A stretch of 64,000 nucleotides of DNA, from NCBI GenBank assembly GCA_044226485.1, contig JBGAGY010000004.1:1-64000 (forward strand). The letters are read 5' to 3'. This DNA comes from UBA6663 sp044226485. Lineage in GTDB: Bacteria > Chloroflexota > Anaerolineae > Anaerolineales > UBA6663. The notes under the pieces were generated by a model. That model saw nothing but the letters and a program-made list of their open reading frames with translations. It did no database searches and was not told where the DNA came from. The number at the start of each line of letters is the position of its first letter. The first letter of the stretch is position 1. Position numbers and translations under genes: made by a program. Shown piece by piece: positions 44,568 to 51,640 of this stretch.

Positions 44568-45926
44568 ATGACTGAGTCCATCGTCCTCATCGGCGCCGGG
44601 AGCGCCGTGTTCACGCGCGGCCTTGTAGCCGCGCTGATCCGCCAGGGTCAGCCGGCCGAACTGTCTCTGGTGGACGTCGATCCGCGGGCGCTGCGCGTGG
44701 CCACGGATCTGACGCGCAAAATGGTGACGGCCGGGCAGACGCCGATCACGGTGCGCGCCTCGACCGATCGGCGCGAGGTGCTGGCCGGCGCCACGGCCGT
44801 GATCTGTACGATCGGCGTCGGCGGGCGGCGCGCGTGGGAACAGGACGTGTTCATCCCGCGCAAGTACGGGATATACGCGCCGGTCGGCGACACTGTCGGG
44901 CCGGGTGGTTCATCGCGCGTGCTGCGTATGATCCCGGCGATGGTGGCGATCGCCCGCGATGTGCTCGAACTCGCGCCGAACGCGCTGTTCATCAACTACA
45001 GCAATCCGATGTCGCCGATCTGCCGCGCGATTCGCAAAGCGACAGGCGCCGACGTCGTCGGGTTGTGCCACGGCGTCGACTCGGTCGGCGACTACCTCGC
45101 CTGGACTCTCGGCGAGCCGCGGCAGGACGTGGTCTGCACGGCCGTCGGGCTCAATCACCTGACCTGGTTCGTCGACGTCAAAGTGCGCGGCCAGGACGCG
45201 ATGCCCAGGCTGCGCGAGATCGCGCAGGCCAAGCTGGCTGCCGGGGTTGACCCAAGCCTCCCGGTGCCCGCCTACCCGTTCGCTGCGATGGATTGGCCGC
45301 ACCACAATCTCTTCAGCTGGGAATTGCTGCTCCGCTTCGGCGCGATCCCGTCTGCTCTGGATCGCCACACGACTGAGTTCTTCCCGCAGTTTTTCCGGAC
45401 AGGCCACTACTACGGTCAGCGTCTCGGCATCGACGCGTTCAGCTTCGAGACCACCATCGCAGAGGGCGACGCCACGTTTGAGGACATGATTTCCGTCGGC
45501 CTCGACCCGGCGCCGCTGCCCGCCGACTTCCTCGACGCGATCGATCATGAGCAGGAACGCGCGCTCGAGATCATCAAAGCCGTGCATGAAGGACAGAGCC
45601 TGATCGTCTCAGCCAACCTCCCCAACCTCGGTCAGGTGTCCAACCTGCCGCTCGAGTCCGTCCTCGAGTCGCCGGCTCAGACGACTGCGTCGGGGTTGCG
45701 CCCACTTCCCGTGGAGCCTCTCTCAGCCGGGATCGTCGGGTCGCTGGCCACTCGGCTGCAATGGGTCGAGACGATCGTGGACGCCGCGCTGGAAGGCAGC
45801 CGCGAGAAGTTCATTCAGGCGCTCGTCCTGGATGGGTACGTGGAGTCATTCGCGGCAGCCGCCATCCTGGCCGACGAGTTGCTCGAGGCGCAGGCAGATT
45901 ATCTTCCGCAGTTCAGGGCATCATGA
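44568..45926 (+). CDS. Second GH4-family glycosidase
   Basis: A 452-residue GH4 paralogue with LIGAGSAVFTRGLVAALI (NAD loop), PVGDTVGPGGSSRVLRMI, FINYSNPMSPICRAI, C in GLCHGVDSVGDY and H in VGLNHLTWFVD. It differs enough from the upstream GH4 protein to suggest a second linkage or substrate rather than a recent copy. SD-like CAGGAGCTC precedes ATG 44568. Its TGA overlaps the next start codon (ATGA), coupling it to the DUF2723 gene. Two GH4 enzymes with one importer suggest a heterogeneous oligosaccharide. Confidence 0.88.
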   Translation: MTESIVLIGAGSAVFTRGLVAALIRQGQPAELSLVDVDPRALRVATDLTRKMVTAGQTPITVRASTDRREVLAGATAVICTIGVGGRRAWEQDVFIPRKYGIYAPVGDTVGPGGSSRVLRMIPAMVAIARDVLELAPNALFINYSNPMSPICRAIRKATGADVVGLCHGVDSVGDYLAWTLGEPRQDVVCTAVGLNHLTWFVDVKVRGQDAMPRLREIAQAKLAAGVDPSLPVPAYPFAAMDWPHHNLFSWELLLRFGAIPSALDRHTTEFFPQFFRTGHYYGQRLGIDAFSFETTIAEGDATFEDMISVGLDPAPLPADFLDAIDHEQERALEIIKAVHEGQSLIVSANLPNLGQVSNLPLESVLESPAQTTASGLRPLPVEPLSAGIVGSLATRLQWVETIVDAALEGSREKFIQALVLDGYVESFAAAAILADELLEAQADYLPQFRAS

Positions 45927-47506
45927 AGCCGACGCTGCAGCCGATCACGCGCCAGGATGTGGCAATCGCCATCGGCGTCTTTGGGGCTGCACTGTTGCTC
46001 TTCGCGCGGACGACAGCGCCGGGTCTGCTGCTCGGAGACAGCGCCGAACTCCAGACCCAGGCCTACACGCTGGGTCACACCCATCCCACAGGGTATCCAG
46101 TCTATGTGCTCGCGGCGCGGATCTTTACGAGCCTGGTCCCCGGCGATCCAGCCTGGCGTGTCAATCTCTTCTCGGCCGTCTGTGCCGCCGCGGGTTTGGG
46201 GACCCTGTACCTGTGCGCGCGAGTGTTGGGCGGCTGGCGGATCGCGGCCCTCATCGGCCCGGTAATGCTCTCGACCGTCCCATTGTTCTGGCTGCATGCC
46301 ACAATCACGGAACTCTACGCACCGGCTGTGCTGTTCCTGGCAATCGTGGTGCTCATGCTGTTGATGGCAGCAGAGCAGAAGGACTCACGCTGGATCACCG
46401 GCGCCGGCGTGGTCGGCGGACTCAGCCTCGGCGTTCACAGCACGGTGGCGCTGGCCGCACCCGCAGCGCTCCTCTACGTGAGCACTTTGCCCGTGACGAA
46501 GAAGTGGCGTTCAGCTTTCGGCGGCGCGGTGCTCGGCGTCGTTCTGGCGCTCGGCGCCTTTGGGGTGGTCGACACCGTCAACGCCCCGTCAAGCTATTTC
46601 AACACGGTCGTCAGGCCCTCGGCGTCTGTGTGGGGCCTGACACCCGCGGACCTCGATCAGCCCTGGGAGCGCCTGCGCTTTTCGCTCGAAGCGCGACAAT
46701 TTCAGAGGCTCATGGCCCCGGACCCGGCCAACAGCCTGGGCGAGCAAGGGCCTGTCTATCTCGACGTGCTTCAACAGATGTGGCCATCGGCCGCGCTGGT
46801 GCTTGCAGGATTGGGCGCCGCGGCTCTGGTGATCATTGAGCCGCGTGAGGCCTTGCTGCTCGGTATCGCGTGGTTGATCCAGGTGGCCTTCGTGCTGAAT
46901 TATGGCGTGTACGACATCGTCGTGTTTTATCTGCCCGGGTATGCGCTGTTGGCCCTGGCGATCTCGCGCGGAGCCGCCGTGATCCAGGAAGGTGTGTCTC
47001 GCGCGCTGCGTCACGACGATGCGAACCCGGGGCGCTGGCTCGCGAACGCCGCCGGCGTCGGCGTCGCCCTCTGGATGGCCTGGCCCGTGGTCCCCACGGT
47101 GCGACAGGCCTGGATCGACGCGCTTCCACCTGGCATCGAAGACCTTGGCTTCGAGGACTATCCCTACCCGATCCACGACCCCGAGGGTCCGATACGCGAC
47201 GCTCGTGGGCTCGTGGACTCGCTGGCAGACGACGCCATCGTCTTCACGAGTTGGGACCAGCTGTATGCTGACGTGTTCGTCGCCCATGTGCTTGAAGGCC
47301 GCACCGGCATCGCCTTCCACGAAGCGCAACCGCAGGACGGCGAGACCGGCCTTGCGGACTCCGCCATGGAGTACATAGCCGCTCATTGGGCCACGCAGCC
47401 CGTCTATTTCACCGAAGCACCACCCGCGTCAGTCTTGACCCGGTTCGAACTCGATAATGCCGACGGCTTGTATCGTGTCGTCGCAGAAAGGACAGACGGC
47501 AACTGA
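45923..47506 (+). CDS. DUF2723-type multi-span membrane protein
   Basis: A 527-residue membrane protein with about ten hydrophobic helices in its first 400 residues. The DUF2723 opening is plain (GDSAELQTQAYTLGHTHPTGYPVY, with the Asp-Ser-Ala-Glu motif near residue 33). The family is related to GT-C glycosyltransferases/O-mannosyltransferases that use lipid-linked sugars. The C-terminal soluble part (about 400-527) faces outward. It is coupled by ATGA overlap to the GH4 gene, an odd partner for a catabolic locus; it might glycosylate an exported protein. No catalytic test is possible from sequence. Confidence 0.8.
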   Translation: MKPTLQPITRQDVAIAIGVFGAALLLFARTTAPGLLLGDSAELQTQAYTLGHTHPTGYPVYVLAARIFTSLVPGDPAWRVNLFSAVCAAAGLGTLYLCARVLGGWRIAALIGPVMLSTVPLFWLHATITELYAPAVLFLAIVVLMLLMAAEQKDSRWITGAGVVGGLSLGVHSTVALAAPAALLYVSTLPVTKKWRSAFGGAVLGVVLALGAFGVVDTVNAPSSYFNTVVRPSASVWGLTPADLDQPWERLRFSLEARQFQRLMAPDPANSLGEQGPVYLDVLQQMWPSAALVLAGLGAAALVIIEPREALLLGIAWLIQVAFVLNYGVYDIVVFYLPGYALLALAISRGAAVIQEGVSRALRHDDANPGRWLANAAGVGVALWMAWPVVPTVRQAWIDALPPGIEDLGFEDYPYPIHDPEGPIRDARGLVDSLADDAIVFTSWDQLYADVFVAHVLEGRTGIAFHEAQPQDGETGLADSAMEYIAAHWATQPVYFTEAPPASVLTRFELDNADGLYRVVAERTDGN

Positions 47507-47536
47507 CGAGCGCCTCGAGGCAGAAGAATGGTCAAC

Positions 47537-47561
47537 CCTCGTCGTTCGTCTTTCGTCGTCC
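47537..47561. repeat. ACGAACGACGAAGG-type repeat (inverted copy)
   Basis: CCTCGTCGTTCGTCTTTCGT and the following CGTCC are the reverse-complement form of the strings at 38464-38510 and 43000-43022. It sits 16 bases before the aldolase start codon. Confidence 0.5.
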
Positions 47562-47577
47562 AAACCGGAACACCACC

Positions 47578-48552
47578 ATGCCCACTACTACCATCGGGAA
47601 ATATCGCGGTCTTCAAGCGCTCTCGACGCCGCGCGGCGCAGTGAGCGTGCTGGCACTTGATCAGCGAAACAACCTGAGGCAGGCGCTCGACCCGCGCGAC
47701 CCAGCCTCCGTCAGTGACGCTGCGATGAGCGCGTTCAAGATCGACGTGGTGTCGGCCGTCGCGCCAGCGGCCTCGGCCACTCTGCTCGACCCGGAAGTCG
47801 GGGCAGCGCAATGCATTGCGGCCGCCGCCCTGCCCGGCCGCTCTGGCCTGATGGTGGCGCTCGAGGCCACCGGCTACACCGGCGGCCCGACCGCGCGCAA
47901 CAGCCAGATCCTGCAAGGTTGGAGCGTGGCCAAGAGCCGCGCGTTGGGCGCCGACGCCGTCAAATTGCTGATCTACTACCACCCTGGCGCCGAAACGGCA
48001 GCCGCGATAGAGGCCTTCGTGCGCGAGGTCGCCGCCGAGTGCCGGGCCGCCGACCTGACGCTGTGCCTCGAGCCGCTCTCTTACGCGCTTGATGCATCGC
48101 AGAAGAAGCTCAAGGGCGCCGAGATGCGCGAGGTCGTGATCGAAACGGCACGTCGGCTTGTGGTCCCGGGCGTCGATGTGCTCAAGGCCGAGTTCCCGCT
48201 GGACATCACCGCTGAGCCCGACGAACACCGGTGGGCCGAGGCCTGCGCCGAACTGACGGCGGCCAGCGCCGCGCCCTGGATCCTGCTTTCGGCCGGCGTC
48301 GACTACGACACGTACCTGCGCCAGGTCAGGGTCGCCTGCCTGGCCGGCGCGAGCGGCGTGGCCGCCGGGCGGGCCGTTTGGAAGGAAGCCACTGCCCTCA
48401 CCGGTCCGGAACGGGCCATGTTCCTGAGGACCACAGCCCGTGAGCGGATGGCGCGCCTGACCGCTCTCTGCGACGCGCTCGCCCGGCCCTGGTCCGCGCA
48501 CTGGCAGGCGCCCCACATCGGGGAAGGCTGGTATGCCGACTATGGCCGTTGA
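47578..48552 (+). CDS. LacD-like class I aldolase
   Basis: A 324-residue aldolase of the LacD (tagatose-1,6-bisphosphate) class, also related to the sulfofructose-phosphate aldolases. Evidence: SVLALDQRNNLRQAL, GWSVAKSRALGADAVKLLIYY, CLEPLSYALD and the Schiff-base Lys in VDVLKAEFPLD near residue 203. Length equals LacD and exceeds the shorter YihT type. The reaction splits a ketose (bis)phosphate to a three-carbon phosphate and an aldehyde. It overlaps the PfkB gene by 20 bases, so kinase and aldolase are made together as in the tagatose and sulfoglycolytic pathways. The exact substrate is undetermined. Confidence 0.85.
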   Translation: MPTTTIGKYRGLQALSTPRGAVSVLALDQRNNLRQALDPRDPASVSDAAMSAFKIDVVSAVAPAASATLLDPEVGAAQCIAAAALPGRSGLMVALEATGYTGGPTARNSQILQGWSVAKSRALGADAVKLLIYYHPGAETAAAIEAFVREVAAECRAADLTLCLEPLSYALDASQKKLKGAEMREVVIETARRLVVPGVDVLKAEFPLDITAEPDEHRWAEACAELTAASAAPWILLSAGVDYDTYLRQVRVACLAGASGVAAGRAVWKEATALTGPERAMFLRTTARERMARLTALCDALARPWSAHWQAPHIGEGWYADYGR

Positions 48553-49471
48553 GCCGCGCGACCTTGACGTGCTCGTCATTGGCGAGCTGAATTGCGACCT
48601 GATCCTGCGCGGCGACGTCACGCCGACGTTCGGCCAGGTCGAAAAGCTGATCGATGTGGCCGATCTGACGATCGGCTCATCGTCAGCGATCTTCGCATGC
48701 GGAGCGGCCCGCCTCGGCCTTCGCGTGGGTTTCATCGGCAAGGTCGGCGACGACACGTTTGGGCGGTTCATGGTCGACGCGCTTCGCGCCTATGGCATCG
48801 ACACGTCGGGCATCGTCACAGACCCGACGATCAAGACGGGCCTGACCGTCATCCTCTCGCGCGGCAACGATCGTGCCATCCTGACGTACCTCGGTTCGAT
48901 CGCGGCGTTGAGGGCCGATGAGGTCGACCGCGCGTCGTTCGCGCGCGCCCGCCATCTGCACCTCGGCAGTTACTTCCTGCTCGACGCGCTGCGCCCATCG
49001 ATCCCGGCCCTGTATGCCGACGCCAAGGCGGCGGGGCTGAGCACGTCGCTCGACACCAATTACGATCCGCGTGAGGCCTGGGACGATGGCCTCGACCAGG
49101 TGCTTGAACACACCGACGTGTTCCTGCCCAACGCGACTGAGCTGCTGGCGATCACGCGCGCGACAGACGTCGACGCGGGCCTTGAAGCCTTGCGGCCGCT
49201 CATCGGCACTGTGGCTGTCAAGCTGGGCGGCGAAGGCTCGCGGGCTGTGCAGGGATCGCGCGAGGCGCGTGCCGGCATCGTGCCAGTCGACCTCGTCGAC
49301 ACGACAGGCGCCGGTGACTCGTTCGATGCCGGCTTCATCTACGGCTATCTGGCCGGCTGGGACCTCGATCGCACCTTGCGTTTCGCTGCAGCGTGCGGAT
49401 CGCTCTCGACGCGCGCCGCCGGCGGCACCGCCGCCCAGGCGACGCTGGCCGAAGCGTTGGCCCATGTTTGA
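48533..49471 (+). CDS. PfkB-family sugar kinase
   Basis: A 312-residue ribokinase-like kinase. The active-site signature DTTGAGDSFDAGF lies near residue 261 with its catalytic Asp, and VIGELNCDLIL and GRFMVDALRAYGIDTSGI are typical N-terminal blocks. The usual GGNAAN of the first signature is SSSAIFACGAARLG. GGAAGG five bases before ATG 48533 favours that start over the ATG nine bases later. It phosphorylates a sugar or sugar phosphate with ATP, and the overlapping LacD-like aldolase gene suggests its product is the aldolase substrate. Confidence 0.9.
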   Translation: MPTMAVEPRDLDVLVIGELNCDLILRGDVTPTFGQVEKLIDVADLTIGSSSAIFACGAARLGLRVGFIGKVGDDTFGRFMVDALRAYGIDTSGIVTDPTIKTGLTVILSRGNDRAILTYLGSIAALRADEVDRASFARARHLHLGSYFLLDALRPSIPALYADAKAAGLSTSLDTNYDPREAWDDGLDQVLEHTDVFLPNATELLAITRATDVDAGLEALRPLIGTVAVKLGGEGSRAVQGSREARAGIVPVDLVDTTGAGDSFDAGFIYGYLAGWDLDRTLRFAAACGSLSTRAAGGTAAQATLAEALAHV

Positions 49472-49512
49472 GACGCGTGACGCTTTGAAGATTCACTCAA
49501 AGGATCGACACC

Positions 49513-50928
49513 ATGCGCCCTCTCTTTCTGCTCGCCTGCGCTGCCCTTCTGGTCCTGGCGGGCTGCGCGACACCGCCTGGGCCTGAGCCGACGCCGACTG
49601 CATTGACCTTCACGCCGACCGAGGCCGACATCCCCAACCCCGAGCGCGGGTTCTTCGTGCCGCTCGACATCATCACAGCGCCGACCGACTACGGCACGAT
49701 TCGCACGGCATTGAACCGCACGCTCATCCACACCGACGTGCGCCTCGACGCCTATCGCGAGCAGGACCTGCCGCAGGATTTCCTCGATCAATTGAGTGCC
49801 GCTCTCGGCGACATCCGCACCGGGGGAGTCAAGCTCGTGTTGCGCTTCACGTACAACTTCGGCCCCTACCCCGACTCGGAGCCGGATGCCTCGCTCGACC
49901 AGGTGCTGCGCCACATCGCCCAACTCAAGCCGATCCTCAAGGCCAACAGCGACGTCATCGCCTGGATGGAAGCCGGCTTCATCGGCGCCTGGGGCGAGTG
50001 GCACACATCGACCCACGGGCTCGCGACTGACCCGGATGCCAAGCTGGCCATCGTCGACGCCCTGCTCGACGCGCTGCCGGCCGACCGCCAGATCCAACTG
50101 CGTTATCCCGGCGACATCCGCTCTCTGGTCGGCGAGCCATTGAAACCCGAGACTGCGATCACAGCGGCGGCGAGCGGCGACATGCGCGCGCGCATCGGCC
50201 ACCACAATGACTGCTTCCTGGCCAGCGACACCGACCAGGGCACTTACGAGCGCGAAGGCGCATCGATCGAGGACGAGAAGTCATTCATCGCAGCCGTGAC
50301 GGCCTACACGGCCATGGGCGGCGAGACCTGCCAGCACAACCCGCCCCGCTCCGATTGCCCGACCGCCCTCGAAGAGATGGAGCGCTTCCACTACACGGAG
50401 ATCAACGCCAGCTTCAACAAACTCGTGCTGCGCAGTTGGGAGACTGGCGGCTGCATGCCCGAGATCAGTCGGCGCCTCGGGTACCGACTCGTCCTCGACT
50501 CGGCCAGCCTCGATGCCGCCGTGCGGCCGGGCGGCGCCTTGTCGTTCTCGGTCACACTCCACAATGAAGGCTTCGCGGCGCCCGTCAACCCGCGGCCTGT
50601 CGAGGTCGTGCTCGACGGCCCATCTCGGTACGTCGTCACGCTCGAACATACCGACGCGCGACTGTGGGCGCCCGGTCAATCAGCGACGCTCAGCGCCACG
50701 CTGCGCGTCCCAGCCGATGCGCCGGCCGGCGCATATCGCCTCGCGCTCTGGCTGCCCGATGCGGCAGACGCCCTGCGCGACCAACCCGCGTATGCCGTTC
50801 GCTTCGCCAACGACGGACTGTGGGACGCGGCCACGGGCTTCAACGTGCTCGTGCCGAATCTGCAGATCGACCCAATCGCGGGAGGCGATGTCGATGTTGA
50901 CGCGAAAGCTTTTGTCGTCATCCCCTGA
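49513..50928 (+). CDS. DUF4874/DUF4832 surface lipoprotein
   Basis: A 471-residue lipoprotein. The lipobox VLAGCA ends the signal near residue 18 and a PTPT linker follows. IPNPERGFF is the DUF4874 opening, and the TIM-barrel-like half contains LRFTYNFGPYP and WMEAGFIGAWGEWH. DUF4832 follows with FHYTEINASFNKLVLRSW and EISRRLGYRLVLDSA. The last 120 residues are a beta-sandwich. These domains occur in secreted glycoside-hydrolase-like proteins of bacteria and eukaryotic microbes. The placement at the end of the sugar locus suggests it trims or binds the polysaccharide outside the cell before import. AAAGGAT precedes ATG 49513. Confidence 0.82.
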   Translation: MRPLFLLACAALLVLAGCATPPGPEPTPTALTFTPTEADIPNPERGFFVPLDIITAPTDYGTIRTALNRTLIHTDVRLDAYREQDLPQDFLDQLSAALGDIRTGGVKLVLRFTYNFGPYPDSEPDASLDQVLRHIAQLKPILKANSDVIAWMEAGFIGAWGEWHTSTHGLATDPDAKLAIVDALLDALPADRQIQLRYPGDIRSLVGEPLKPETAITAAASGDMRARIGHHNDCFLASDTDQGTYEREGASIEDEKSFIAAVTAYTAMGGETCQHNPPRSDCPTALEEMERFHYTEINASFNKLVLRSWETGGCMPEISRRLGYRLVLDSASLDAAVRPGGALSFSVTLHNEGFAAPVNPRPVEVVLDGPSRYVVTLEHTDARLWAPGQSATLSATLRVPADAPAGAYRLALWLPDAADALRDQPAYAVRFANDGLWDAATGFNVLVPNLQIDPIAGGDVDVDAKAFVVIP

Positions 50929-51033
50929 GGGCGGTTTCAAATCACAGCGTCAGCAGCAGTGCGCGGATCGTTACAGGTGGCGCAGAAGTAAGCCAGGCTC
51001 AATCAACGGCCAGGTGTTCCGCCGATCAACGCG

Positions 51034-51074
51034 ACGAGCCCGGCCCAGGTGCTGAACACCTGGCCCGGGCTCGT
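51034..51074. terminator. Strong hairpin after the sugar locus
   Basis: ACGAGCCCGGCCCAGGTG 51034-51051 pairs with CACCTGGCCCGGGCTCGT 51057-51074 with one mismatch around five bases. It lies between the lipoprotein gene and the converging small gene, and TTCTTCG follows on plus. Confidence 0.75.
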
Positions 51075-51155
51075 TCTTCGAAGAAGAAAACGCTGGTGAG
51101 GTCGCGGCGGAAACGCGCCTCAACGCTGCGTCTATTCAGTTGGTCGAAGCCGTTT

Positions 51156-51344
51156 TCAGACCGCCAGAGGCGCGGTTGACAGATCGGCCAGCAGACGTTT
51201 CAGCGTCGCTTCGCGGGACTTGAGCAGCTGGCGGAAGTCGTAGCTGTCGGTGTCCGCGATTTCCATGCGCAGATCGCCGATGGCGGTCTCGATGGTCTCG
51301 GCCAACGTATTGCGAGTATCCTCGTCGAGTTGAAGTTGATGCAT
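51156..51344 (-). CDS. Small conserved acidic/helical protein, function unknown
   Basis: A 62-residue protein that reads as two amphipathic helices: LDEDTRNTLAETIETAIGDL and then YDFRQLLKSREATLKRLLADL, joined by EIADTDSYD. I recall this pattern from small uncharacterised bacterial proteins. GGAGG six bases upstream fixes ATG 51344 over an in-frame ATG 21 bases earlier. No signal or membrane segment is present. It is alone on its strand, with the sugar-locus terminator behind it. It may be a stress-related coiled-coil protein, but that is a guess. Confidence 0.65.
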   Translation of the reverse strand: MHQLQLDEDTRNTLAETIETAIGDLRMEIADTDSYDFRQLLKSREATLKRLLADLSTAPLAV

Positions 51345-51578
51345 GATGCCCTCCAGGCCCAGCACCAGGCGCTGAGCCGGTTCATGACCACTCTACTCAA
51401 ACTGTCTTGTGATAGAAGGGCCGTCTGCCACAGTCACCGACTGAGATTTGTCACATGAACTCTCGCAAAAAACGAGACATGTACGAAGTGCCACATGAGC
51501 GGGTCGCTGATTGTGGCAACTTGTCCAGGGCGGCATGATCTGGAATCGAGTCGTTTGTTCCAGACAACAGTGTCATCG

Positions 51579-51617
51579 AAAAAAGACAGCGCCGGCCTGG
51601 TGTCAGGCCGGCGCTGT
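51579..51617 (-). terminator. Intrinsic terminator of the topoisomerase A gene
   Basis: ACAGCGCCGGCCTG 51586-51599 and CAGGCCGGCGCTGT 51604-51617 form a perfect 14-bp stem around GTGT. On the minus strand the stem is followed by C and six T. It lies 24 bases after the stop of the gene at 51641. Confidence 0.9.
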
Positions 51618-51640
51618 GAGGATCGTCGCGGCAGGATCGA

